Source: DASQWC01 sp035640475 (lineage in GTDB: Bacteria > Actinomycetota > JAICYB01). From it: DNA of 26,326 bases. This document shows, piece by piece, positions 7,879 to 14,809 of this stretch. Position 1 is the first letter of the stretch; every line of letters starts with the position of its first letter. Under the pieces are notes generated by a model. The model searched no databases and had not been told where the DNA came from. It was given only the letters and a program-made list of their open reading frames with translations. The stretch is from assembly GCA_035640475.1 (NCBI GenBank), contig DASQWC010000208.1, forward strand, positions 1 through 26,326, in the 5' to 3' direction. The position numbers and the translations under genes are program-made.

Positions 7879-7884
7879 TAGGGT
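7879..7884 (+). promoter_or_regulatory. Possible -10 box of the P-loop gene operon
   Basis: TAGGGT fits the actinobacterial TANNNT pattern and ends 10 bases before the ATG at 7895, implying a 5' leader of only a few bases. The same bases (AGGGTGA) could instead act as a weak ribosome site, so the two readings compete. Confidence 0.3.
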
Positions 7885-7894
7885 GAACGATCTG

Positions 7895-8431
7895 ATGACC
7901 AAGAGAATCGCCATCGTTGGGTCGTTCTCGACCGGGAAGACGACGCTGGCCGAGGCCGCCGCGCCCGAGCTCGGACTGCCGTTGTTGCCCGAGGTCGCCC
8001 GTGAGGTTGTCGAGCTCGGTTTCAAGCTCGACAAGGACGCGACCGTCGAAACCGAGACGCTGATCTTCCTCAGGCAGTACTACAACGAGATGACGCACTC
8101 GGATTTCATCGGGGACCGGTCGCTCGTGGACGTCATGGCCTATGCGAGCTGGGTGCTCGAGCATCAGGAGCGCCGCAAGGAGTTCGCTCTCTGGGACACG
8201 TGCCTCGACATCGCAAAGCACCATCTCAGATCGCAGTACACCGACGTCTTCTATCTGCCGATCGAGTTCGACATCGTTCCGGACGGCCTACGCCCGATGG
8301 ATCCGGAGTTTCAGCAAGACATCGACCGGCGGCTGCTCGGTCTGCTCGAGATGTACGACATCGTGTACTCGACGCTGAAGGGGTCGGTGGAAGATCGCGT
8401 CGCCGCGATTCTGGACGCCGTCGGCGGGTAG
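7895..8431 (+). CDS. NadR-like AAA/P-loop ATPase or nucleoside kinase
   Basis: A 178-residue single-domain P-loop protein with Walker A GSFSTGKTT near the N-terminus. The following EVAREVVELGF matches the NadR C-terminal / AAA_28 family, in which the domain phosphorylates nicotinamide riboside or acts as an uncharacterised ATPase. A later DRSLVDVMAY segment resembles the substrate or lid region of NadR-type kinases, and VFYLPIEFDIVPDGLR is also typical. There is no adenylyltransferase domain and no DNA-binding domain, unlike full-length NadR. The ATG at 7895 places Walker A at the expected position; longer starts from 7805 run into panB regulatory sequence. It is 3 bp from the next gene and likely its operon partner. 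Confidence 0.8.
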   Translation: MTKRIAIVGSFSTGKTTLAEAAAPELGLPLLPEVAREVVELGFKLDKDATVETETLIFLRQYYNEMTHSDFIGDRSLVDVMAYASWVLEHQERRKEFALWDTCLDIAKHHLRSQYTDVFYLPIEFDIVPDGLRPMDPEFQQDIDRRLLGLLEMYDIVYSTLKGSVEDRVAAILDAVGG

Positions 8432-8434
8432 GCC

Positions 8435-9106
8435 GTGGCCGGGGAAGTCACATCAACGATCGAGTCGTATCTCGAAGCCGTCTTCGAGCTCCAGGAAATC
8501 GGCGAGCGCGTTACCCAGGCCAGGCTCGCACGGTGGTTCGGAGTGTCGCCGCCGGCTACCTCGGAGGTCGTCCATCGCATGGAGCGCATGGGCTTGATCG
8601 CGTTCGACTCCAGCCGGACGATCGTCTTCACCGACGACGGCCATCGGAGGGCCGCCGAGATGGCCGTCCGGCACCGGACGATCGAGCGCTATCTCGTCGA
8701 CGTGCTCGGAGTCCCGTGGCACAAGGCCGACGACGAGGTGCGAAAGATGGAGCCCGGCGTTTCCGATGTTGTGTTCGAGCGGATGCGAGCGATGCTCGGC
8801 CCGGTCGAGCGCTGCCCGCACGGCAACCCGATACCGGGAACCAAGACTGCCGAGATGCCGATCGACGACCTCGTTCTGCTCGATACGTGCAATGCGGGGA
8901 CTCGCGTGCGCATCGACCGGATCCGAGAGGACCTCGAGCTGGACCTCGACATGCTCCGGTACCTAGAGGATCACGATCTGCTTCCCGGTACGGTGCTCGA
9001 CATTTCCGACCGTGACCCGGAGGGTGCGGTGACGGTCGTGCGTGAAGGCGAAACGGTGGCCGTCGGACCGGCCCTCGCGTCGCACATGCTGTGCGTACCG
9101 GCGTGA
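8435..9106 (+). CDS. DtxR/MntR-family transcriptional regulator with altered metal site
   Basis: A 223-residue protein with the full DtxR order: winged helix (about 1-65, recognition region VSPPATSEVVHRMERMG), dimerisation domain (about 66-140, ending in the hallmark GNPIPG) and an SH3-like FeoA-type C-terminal domain. By alignment from memory to Corynebacterium DtxR, H79, E83 and E105 are kept (H80, E84, E106 here). M10, H98, C102 and H106 become S11, D99, R103 and P107. Both metal sites are therefore damaged, and iron or manganese sensing is doubtful. The GTG at 8435 starts 3 bp after the P-loop gene. The TGA overlaps the next gene's GTG (GTGA, 9103-9106). No binding site could be assigned. 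Confidence 0.88.
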   Translation: MAGEVTSTIESYLEAVFELQEIGERVTQARLARWFGVSPPATSEVVHRMERMGLIAFDSSRTIVFTDDGHRRAAEMAVRHRTIERYLVDVLGVPWHKADDEVRKMEPGVSDVVFERMRAMLGPVERCPHGNPIPGTKTAEMPIDDLVLLDTCNAGTRVRIDRIREDLELDLDMLRYLEDHDLLPGTVLDISDRDPEGAVTVVREGETVAVGPALASHMLCVPA

Positions 9107-10227
9107 CCAGTTCGAGGGAATCGCTGCGCTCCATGCCGGAACGGCTGTTGATGGGCCCCGGCCCGTCCAACGTCGCGCCCGAGGTGCTGCAGGCGCTCGC
9201 CCGGCCGATCAGCGGGCATCTCGATCCGTCGTTCCTCGAGATGCTCGACGAGATCGCCGATCGGCTTCGCACGGTCTTTCGGACCAGGAACCGCATGACG
9301 TTCGCCGTCTCCGGAACGGGAAGTGCCGGGATGGAAGCAGCGCTCGTGAACGTCCTCCAACCGGAGGACGAAGCGATCGTATGCGTCAACGGCGTCTTCG
9401 GCGGGCGTCTCGCGGAGATCGCCTCACGATGCGGGGCGTCGGTCGTGCGGATCGAAACGGCGTGGGGAGAGCCGATTCCCGCACCCGCGGTCCTCGATGC
9501 ACTCGATGCCCATCCCGACGCGAAGATTCTCGCGCTCGTGCACGCCGAGACATCGACCGGCGTCGCGCAGCCCGTTGACGAGATCGCCGCCGCTGTCTCC
9601 GGACACAACGCGTTGTTCGTACTCGACGCAGTCACGTCGCTGGCCGGGATGCCGGTCGAAGTGGACGACTGGGGCGTCGACGTTTGCTACTCGGGAACCC
9701 AGAAATGCCTGTCGGTCCCGCCGGGCTTGTCGCCGGTCACCTTCTCCGACCACGCGATGGAGATCGTTCACGCACGCAGGACGCCGGTTCGGAGCTGGTA
9801 TCTCGACGTCACGATGCTCGAGCAGTACTGGGGCGAGGACCGCGTCTATCACCACACGGCACCCATCTCGATGCTGGCTGCCTTGCACGCGGGTCTCGGA
9901 CTCGTCCTTGATGAAGGACTCGAAGCGCGCTGGGAACGGCACGCGCAGCTCGGCTCCCTTCTGGCCAAGGAGCTGACGTCTCGGGGCTTTTCCTACGTTG
10001 CCCCCGACGGCATGCGCCTGCCGATGCTGCACTGCGTGCGAGTGCCCGAGGGCGTCGACGAATCCGGCGTGCGGACGCGTCTTCTTACTGACTTCGGCAT
10101 CGAAGTGGGTGCCGGACTCGGTCCGTTCCGCGGGGAGTGCTGGCGCATCGGACTGATGGGCTACACGAGCACCGAACGAAACGTGCTCACGCTGCTCGCG
10201 GCGCTCGACGGGTTGATCCGCGCGTGA
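9103..10227 (+). CDS. PLP aminotransferase of the alanine/serine-glyoxylate class V family
   Basis: A 374-residue fold-type I class V aminotransferase, related to serine-glyoxylate and alanine-glyoxylate aminotransferases and to the small subunit of soluble hydrogenase family. Seen: LLMGPGPSNVAPEVL at the N-terminus, SGTGSAGMEAAL (phosphate-binding loop), HAETSTGV, FVLDAVTSLAGMPVEVDDW with the PLP-binding Asp, and SGTQKCL with the Schiff-base lysine (K201). The C-terminal WRIGLMGY is also typical. The likely reaction is amino transfer from serine or alanine to glyoxylate. The GTG at 9103 makes a 4-bp overlap with the regulator stop; an ATG at 9133 with GAGGGA 13 bases upstream is a real alternative that loses no conserved motif. 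Confidence 0.88.
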   Translation: MTSSRESLRSMPERLLMGPGPSNVAPEVLQALARPISGHLDPSFLEMLDEIADRLRTVFRTRNRMTFAVSGTGSAGMEAALVNVLQPEDEAIVCVNGVFGGRLAEIASRCGASVVRIETAWGEPIPAPAVLDALDAHPDAKILALVHAETSTGVAQPVDEIAAAVSGHNALFVLDAVTSLAGMPVEVDDWGVDVCYSGTQKCLSVPPGLSPVTFSDHAMEIVHARRTPVRSWYLDVTMLEQYWGEDRVYHHTAPISMLAALHAGLGLVLDEGLEARWERHAQLGSLLAKELTSRGFSYVAPDGMRLPMLHCVRVPEGVDESGVRTRLLTDFGIEVGAGLGPFRGECWRIGLMGYTSTERNVLTLLAALDGLIRA

Positions 10228-11060
10228 GCAGGGTCGCCTTCCTGGGCCTGGGGCGAATGGGCGCACCGATGGCGCGCCGGCTGGTCGACGCCGGACACAA
10301 TGTCGTCGTTTGGAACCGGTCGGCGCCGAAGGCCGAAGGGTTTCCGTCGCGCGCGGCGTCCGTCGTCGACGCCGTCTCGGGGGCCGAGGTCGTCATCACG
10401 ATGCTTGCCGACGCACAGGCCGTCCGTGAGGTGGTGTTCGATGCAGGCGTGTCGAAGGCGCTTCGTCCGGACGCCGTGTACGTGGACATGGGAACGATCG
10501 GTGTCCGCGCCGCGAAGCGATTGCACGAGACGGTTCAGCGCGCGACGCTCGACGCTCCGGTCGGGGGCGGCGTCGGGCAAGCGGAGTCCGGCGAATTGAC
10601 CGTTCTCGTCGGCGGAGAGAGCGCCGCGCTCGATCGGGTCCGCCGTGTGCTCGAGGTGTTCGGGGAGATCGTGCACTGCGGCCCGGCGGGCTCCGGGCAG
10701 TCGGCCAAGCTCGTCTTCAATGCCGTCCTGGCAGTGACGATGGCCGGCATCGGCGAGGCGGTCGCGTTCGGCGAGCGTTTGGGCCTGGATACGTCGCTCG
10801 TGCTCGACGTCCTTGCTCGGGGCGGCGCGCGTCCGATGGTCGAGCGCAAGCGCGGCATGATCGAAGACCGAGCGTTTCCCGCGTCCTTCGCGCTCGCGCG
10901 CATGCGCAAGGATGTCGCGCTCGTGCGCGAGGCCGGACGCGACGCCAGAGCCTGGCTCCCGCTCGTCGGCTTGGCCGACGCCGTCTACGAGCGCGCCGAG
11001 GGACTGGGTTTCGGCGACGGTGACTACTCGAGCGTCACGGAGCTCTTCAGGAGCTCCTGA
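10224..11060 (+). CDS. Beta-hydroxyacid dehydrogenase (3-hydroxyisobutyrate / tartronate-semialdehyde reductase family)
   Basis: A 278-residue NAD(P)-dependent dehydrogenase. The N-terminal Rossmann motif GLGRMGAPMARRL is followed by VITMLADAQAV, VYVDMGTIG, the substrate loop DAPVGGGVGQAESGEL, and the catalytic lysine K162 in GSGQSAKLVFNAV. The family normally has Ser in the substrate loop (DAPVSGG); here it is G114, which may change substrate handling. Members reduce or oxidise 3-hydroxyisobutyrate, tartronate semialdehyde, glyoxylate or succinic semialdehyde. The GTGA overlap with the aminotransferase suggests coupled translation and a joint role, perhaps glyoxylate/hydroxypyruvate metabolism (inference). 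Its last 37 bp overlap the convergent M20 gene. Confidence 0.88.
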   Translation: MSRVAFLGLGRMGAPMARRLVDAGHNVVVWNRSAPKAEGFPSRAASVVDAVSGAEVVITMLADAQAVREVVFDAGVSKALRPDAVYVDMGTIGVRAAKRLHETVQRATLDAPVGGGVGQAESGELTVLVGGESAALDRVRRVLEVFGEIVHCGPAGSGQSAKLVFNAVLAVTMAGIGEAVAFGERLGLDTSLVLDVLARGGARPMVERKRGMIEDRAFPASFALARMRKDVALVREAGRDARAWLPLVGLADAVYERAEGLGFGDGDYSSVTELFRSS

Positions 11061-12127
11061 AGCACGCCGGCCAGCCGGTCCAGATCGGGCAGCCGGACCC
11101 ATTCGTCGTTGGAATGCGCGGGGCCGAGCTCGCCGGCGCCGAACACGACACATGGGAGCCCGTGGCGCAGCAGGAGATTGCCGGCATCGGTCCAGGAGGG
11201 CATGCCCGACGGTTCGGCTGCCTCGCCGAGCGCTGTTCTTAGGCGTTCGGCGATCGGAAGATCGCCGGGAACCTCGATCGGCGGGCTCGAGTCGGTGACG
11301 TCGTACAAAAAGGAGGTGTTGCGCGCCCCCCAGCGCTGCGCGACGTCGTCCATTCGTTCGCGCACTTCGGCCACGGCGGCGTCCATATCGACGCCGGGTA
11401 GGACGCCGATCGTCAGCTGCATGCTCGCGCGGCCCGGCTTTCGCCACGGGTGCTCACCGCCGCCAATTCTCCCGACGTGTGTGCGCGTCGGCTCGAGCAG
11501 CGGATGACGCGCCGACAGAAACGAACACGTCTCGAGGGCGTCGGCGGCGGCAAGCACGGCTGAGATCGGCGACCCGCTCGTCTCGGCTGCATAGACGTGC
11601 TGCGGATCGCCGGACACCTCGACCGAGATGTCGATGTGCCCCGTCTGCGCGGTGCAGATCCGAAACTCGGTGGGTTCCAAGACGACGCCGCCGTCGGAGA
11701 ACCACGGCCCGTCGGGAACCTGGATCTGCTCCGAACCCTTGCCTCCGAACTCCTCGTCGCAGGTGATCGCGATAACGGCTGGAGCTTCGGTGTCTTCCTC
11801 CAGAGCGACGACCATGGCCGCCATCAGTCCCTTGGTATCGACGACGCCGCGACCGACGAGCAGCTCTCCGCGACGCCGGCAGGTAAAGGGCTCGGGGTGA
11901 CCGTGGGGCGGGTGGGTGTCGGCGTGGGAGCAGAGGAAGACGCCGCCCTCACCGCGGACGGCAACGAGGTTCGGTCGTTGCGGAGCCACCTCGGTGAGCC
12001 GGCAGTCGAAGCCCACGTTCGTGAGTCGCTCAGAGAGGATGCGCTGAACGTCTGCTTCGGTCTCGTGGGACGGCGCCGCGACGAGCTCTGACGTCAACTC
12101 GGCGATGCGTTCGGATCGAGAGGTCAC
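11024..12127 (-). CDS. M20-family metallopeptidase/deacylase (ArgE/DapE-like)
   Basis: A 367-residue zinc hydrolase of the M20 family (ArgE, DapE, carboxypeptidase G2 type). Seen: the first metal motif in LCSHADTHPPHG, the bridging aspartate in GRGVVDTKGLMAAM, the catalytic and ligand glutamates in TCDEEFGG, the glutamate of LEPTEF, the dimerisation-domain histidine region GDPQHVYAAETSG, and the C-terminal GAGELGPAHSNDEWV with the last metal histidine. The substrate could be an N-acyl amino acid or a dipeptide; sequence does not decide. The GTG at 12127 is preferred because a TACCGT -10-like box (12138-12143, minus strand) precedes it by 10 bases; a GTG at 12139 is the alternative. The 3' end overlaps the dehydrogenase gene antiparallel. 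Confidence 0.88.
   Translation of the reverse strand: MTSRSERIAELTSELVAAPSHETEADVQRILSERLTNVGFDCRLTEVAPQRPNLVAVRGEGGVFLCSHADTHPPHGHPEPFTCRRRGELLVGRGVVDTKGLMAAMVVALEEDTEAPAVIAITCDEEFGGKGSEQIQVPDGPWFSDGGVVLEPTEFRICTAQTGHIDISVEVSGDPQHVYAAETSGSPISAVLAAADALETCSFLSARHPLLEPTRTHVGRIGGGEHPWRKPGRASMQLTIGVLPGVDMDAAVAEVRERMDDVAQRWGARNTSFLYDVTDSSPPIEVPGDLPIAERLRTALGEAAEPSGMPSWTDAGNLLLRHGLPCVVFGAGELGPAHSNDEWVRLPDLDRLAGVLQELLKSSVTLE
11045..11062. repeat. Perfect 18-bp palindrome in the convergent gene overlap
   Basis: CTTCAGGAGCTCCTGAAG reads identically on both strands and covers the dehydrogenase stop codon (TGA 11058-11060) while coding for the M20 C-terminus on the other strand. As RNA it could form a 7-bp stem with an AGCT loop in either transcript, so it might help end or stabilise both messages. 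There is no T-tract on either side. Confidence 0.5.
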
Positions 12128-12152
12128 AGTGTCCGTCACGGTACGCGATCTG

Positions 12153-12182
12153 TTGACACGTTCCGCGCGCCGCCCGGATACT
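12153..12182 (+). promoter_or_regulatory. leuS promoter (TTGACA - 18 bp - GATACT)
   Basis: A perfect -35 consensus TTGACA (12153-12158), an 18-bp spacer, and GATACT (12177-12182, 4 of 6 matches to TATAAT). The predicted start is about 12188-12190, at or next to the ATG of the small leader frame at 12190. It also lies just upstream of, and divergent to, the M20 gene. Confidence 0.7.
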
Positions 12183-12189
12183 GAAATCG

Positions 12190-12225
12190 ATGCACGCGAA
12201 AGACATGCTGCTCGCGCTTCCATAG
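12190..12225 (+). CDS. Putative leucine-rich leader peptide of leuS
   Basis: An 11-codon frame, MHAKDMLLALP, ending in TAG. Three of 11 codons are Leu (CTG, CTC, CTT at 12208-12213 and 12217-12219), clustered near the end as in amino-acid attenuators. There is no ribosome site, but the predicted transcription start coincides with the ATG, so it would be translated as a leaderless message, which is common in Actinobacteria. The stop codon's last base is the first base of a 12-bp hairpin. The assignment rests on position, codon content and flanking structures; translation is not shown. Confidence 0.5.
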   Translation: MHAKDMLLALP

Positions 12226-12251
12226 GCGAGCGTCCGAACCGGGCGCTCGCC
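12225..12251 (+). promoter_or_regulatory. leuS leader hairpin (possible attenuator stem)
   Basis: GGCGAGCGTCCG (12225-12236) pairs with CGGGCGCTCGCC (12240-12251), giving 12 bp with one G-U and an AAC loop. The left arm can instead pair with GCTCGC inside the Leu codons (12210-12215), or, with a small internal bulge, with 12251-12262, which is the left arm of the terminator. These mutually exclusive pairings are what a leader-peptide switch needs. Confidence 0.55.
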
Positions 12252-12253
12252 GG

Positions 12254-12284
12254 ACCTCTCGCGCAATGTGGCGGGAGGTTTTTT
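12254..12284 (+). terminator. Intrinsic terminator-like hairpin in the leuS leader
   Basis: ACCTCTCGC (12254-12262) pairs with GCGGGAGGT (12271-12279), 9 bp with one G-U and an 8-base loop, followed by six consecutive T residues (12279-12284). It lies downstream of the promoter and leader peptide and only 4 bases before the leuS ribosome site (AGGAGG, 12289-12294). It therefore cannot serve an upstream gene on this strand and is best read as a conditional terminator. Confidence 0.7.
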
Positions 12285-12298
12285 GTTGAGGAGGAACT

Positions 12299-14749
12299 GT
12301 GGCAGAGCCGTACCCCTTTGGTGAGATCGAGGCGAAGTGGCAGCCACGCTGGGAGCGGGACGAGGCGTGGGCGGCCCCGCGTGTCCCGGCCCGCGAGAAG
12401 CGTTACGTGCTCGAGATGTATCCCTACCCGTCCGGAGACATGCACGTCGGGCACGTCGAGAACTACACGATCGGCGACGCGATCGGACGCTTCTGGAAGA
12501 TGCGCGGCTACGACGTCCTGCATCCGTTCGGCTTCGATGCTTTCGGCCTGCCCGCCGAGAACGCCGCGATTACGCGCGGAATTCACCCGAAGGAATGGAC
12601 GTACGCGAACATCGACGCGTTCAGGGCGACGTGCAAGCGTCTTGCCTTCGCCTACGACTGGAGCCGGTCGTTCGCGTCGAGTGATCCGGAACAATTCCGC
12701 TGGAACCAGTGGATCTTTCTTCGCTTGTTCGAGCGCGGATTGGCCTATCGCGGAACGGCGAAAGTCAACTGGTGTCCGAAGTGTCAAACGGTGCTGGCCA
12801 ACGAGCAGATCTCCTCGGGATTCTGCTGGCGGCACACCGACACGGTTCCCGAGGTCCGCGATCTCGAGCAGTGGTTCTACAAGATCACCGAATACGCGGA
12901 CCGCCTCTTGGAGGATATGGACCAGCTCGAGTGGTCCGACGCCGTTCTCACCCAGCAGCGCAACTGGATCGGACGGTCGGAGGGTGCGCGCGTCACGTTC
13001 ACGATCGCCGAGACCGGCGACGAGATACCGATCTTCACGACGCGTCCCGACACGTTGTACGGCGTCACGTTCTTCGTCTTCGCCGCCGAACATCCCATCG
13101 CACAGCAGCTGGCCGAACGGGCAGGCAAAGCCGACGAGTATCGCACCTTCGTCGACGACGTGCGCCGGTCAACAGAGATCGAGCGCCTCGCAACGCAGCG
13201 CGACCGGCGCGCGTTCGACCTGCAAGCGCGCGCCGTCAATCCGCTGAACGGCGAAGAGGTTCCCGTCTTCGCCTCCGACTACGTCCTGATGGAGTACGGG
13301 ACCGGCGCGATCATGGCCGTCCCGGCCCACGATCAGCGCGACTTCGAGTTCGCACAGCAGCTGGGCTTGCCGATCCGCGTGGTCGTGGAAGATCCGGACG
13401 GGCAGCCGACGGACACCGCACATGAAGGCGAAGGCGTGATGGTCGACTCCGGACCATTCACCGGCACGCACACCTCCGTTGGGCGCCCGGCCATCATCGC
13501 CCATATCGAGGAACAGGGGATAGGAAAAGCCGAGGTGCAGTACCGGATGCGCGACTGGCTGATCTCGCGCCAGCGGTATTGGGGAACGCCGTTCCCGGTC
13601 GTCTATTGCGAGACCGACGGGATCGTTTCGTTGTCCGACGACGACTTGCCGGTTGAGCTGCCGGAGGACGCCGATTATCGTCCGACCGGCGAGCCTGTCT
13701 CTCCGCTCGCGAACGCCACCGACTGGGTGAAGACGGAGTGTCCGCGCTGTGGCGGCGAGGCGCGCCGCGAGACCGACACGATGGACGGCTTCATGGACTC
13801 CTCGTGGTACTTCCTGCGCTTTTGCGATCCGCACAACGACGCACGGATCGCCGACCGCGAGTTGTCGGACGCATGGATGCCCGTCGATCAGTACACCGGC
13901 GGCATCGAGCACGCCGTGATGCACCTGATCTACGCGAGGTTCATCACCAAGTTCCTGTACGACATCGGTGAGGTCGGCGTCACCGAGCCGTTCCGTCGCC
14001 TCATGAACCACGGCATGATCACGCTGACCGGGGAGGCGATGTCGAAGTCGTCCGGTCATTACGTCGAGCCGCGCGAGGTGATCGACCGGTACGGCGTGGA
14101 CGCCCTACGGGTGTACATCCTCTTCATCGGTCCGCCGACCGACCCCTTCGACTGGCCTGCTGAAGGCGCCGACGCCGTCGTCGGCGCGCACCGCTTCTGC
14201 GAACGCGTCTGGCGTCTGGTCACGTCGAACGAAGATGCGTTGCGGGCCGCCGGCGCACCCACCGGATCGAGCGATCTGCGCAAGTCCGTGCATCGGTCGC
14301 TCGTTGCGATCACCGATCGCTACGACCGCTTCGCATTCAACACGGTGATCTCGGAGCTGATGACGCTGCAGCGAACCCTCACCTCCGCCGCCGGCTCGGC
14401 TCCCCCCGAAGAGCTGCGCGAAGGCGTCGGGGTGCTTCTGCACACGCTCGCACCGATCGCGCCGTACCTCACCGAGGAGCTCTGGGAGCGAATCGGTGGT
14501 GAAGGCTCGGTCCACGATCGTGCGTGGCCGGAGCCCGACGCTGTGCTCGCGACGGCTGAACGCGTGACGATGGTCGTCCAGGTCGACTCGAAGGTCCGCG
14601 ATCGGATCGAGGTGCCGGCCGACATCTCGGAGGAGGACGCAATCGCAGCCGGGCGAGCGTCTGAAAAGGTGCAGAGCGCGCTCCGGGGAGCCGAGCCGGC
14701 TCGGGTCGTTGCCCGGCCCCCGCGGCTGGTGAACTTCGTCACGCGCTGA
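12299..14749 (+). CDS. leuS: Leucyl-tRNA synthetase
   Basis: Class I aminoacyl-tRNA synthetase charging tRNA-Leu; 816 residues, a normal bacterial length. The HIGH-type signature HVGH is at residues 49-52, after YPYPSGDM. The KMSKS-type loop is AMSKS at 580-584. Between them lies the large CP1 editing domain with TTRPDTLYG, the threonine-rich editing pocket, and VPAHDQRDFEF. CPKC and CPRCGG may form zinc-binding pairs. The C-terminal part has the anticodon-binding helix bundle and a terminal VQVDSKVRDRI segment. The GTG at 12299 follows AGGAGG by 4 bases. Expression is probably controlled by the leader at 12190-12284. Confidence 0.97.
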   Translation: MAEPYPFGEIEAKWQPRWERDEAWAAPRVPAREKRYVLEMYPYPSGDMHVGHVENYTIGDAIGRFWKMRGYDVLHPFGFDAFGLPAENAAITRGIHPKEWTYANIDAFRATCKRLAFAYDWSRSFASSDPEQFRWNQWIFLRLFERGLAYRGTAKVNWCPKCQTVLANEQISSGFCWRHTDTVPEVRDLEQWFYKITEYADRLLEDMDQLEWSDAVLTQQRNWIGRSEGARVTFTIAETGDEIPIFTTRPDTLYGVTFFVFAAEHPIAQQLAERAGKADEYRTFVDDVRRSTEIERLATQRDRRAFDLQARAVNPLNGEEVPVFASDYVLMEYGTGAIMAVPAHDQRDFEFAQQLGLPIRVVVEDPDGQPTDTAHEGEGVMVDSGPFTGTHTSVGRPAIIAHIEEQGIGKAEVQYRMRDWLISRQRYWGTPFPVVYCETDGIVSLSDDDLPVELPEDADYRPTGEPVSPLANATDWVKTECPRCGGEARRETDTMDGFMDSSWYFLRFCDPHNDARIADRELSDAWMPVDQYTGGIEHAVMHLIYARFITKFLYDIGEVGVTEPFRRLMNHGMITLTGEAMSKSSGHYVEPREVIDRYGVDALRVYILFIGPPTDPFDWPAEGADAVVGAHRFCERVWRLVTSNEDALRAAGAPTGSSDLRKSVHRSLVAITDRYDRFAFNTVISELMTLQRTLTSAAGSAPPEELREGVGVLLHTLAPIAPYLTEELWERIGGEGSVHDRAWPEPDAVLATAERVTMVVQVDSKVRDRIEVPADISEEDAIAAGRASEKVQSALRGAEPARVVARPPRLVNFVTR

Positions 14750-14765
14750 CGTCGGCACCGCCGTC

Positions 14766-14771
14766 TACGAT
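14766..14771 (+). promoter_or_regulatory. Weak candidate -10 box upstream of comEA
   Basis: TACGAT fits TANNNT and lies 38 bases before the comEA ATG in the 60-bp gap after leuS. CTGACG (14746-14751) is only 14 bp upstream, too close for a good -35. The com genes may equally be read through from leuS. Confidence 0.25.
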
Positions 14772-14809
14772 CCGCTCCTCGAAGTCCTTCCCCCTGGCGC
14801 GAGGTGTGG

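Noticed and set aside
7805..7894. Longer form of the P-loop protein from 7805
   Set aside because: The extra 30 residues overlap the panB ribosome site, are not conserved-looking, and push Walker A away from its usual N-terminal position.
12183..12298. T-box riboswitch upstream of leuS
   Set aside because: The leader from the predicted start to leuS is only about 110 bases and shows neither the conserved T-box sequence (AGGGTGGNACCGCG) nor a stem I; the Leu-rich leader frame explains the terminator better.
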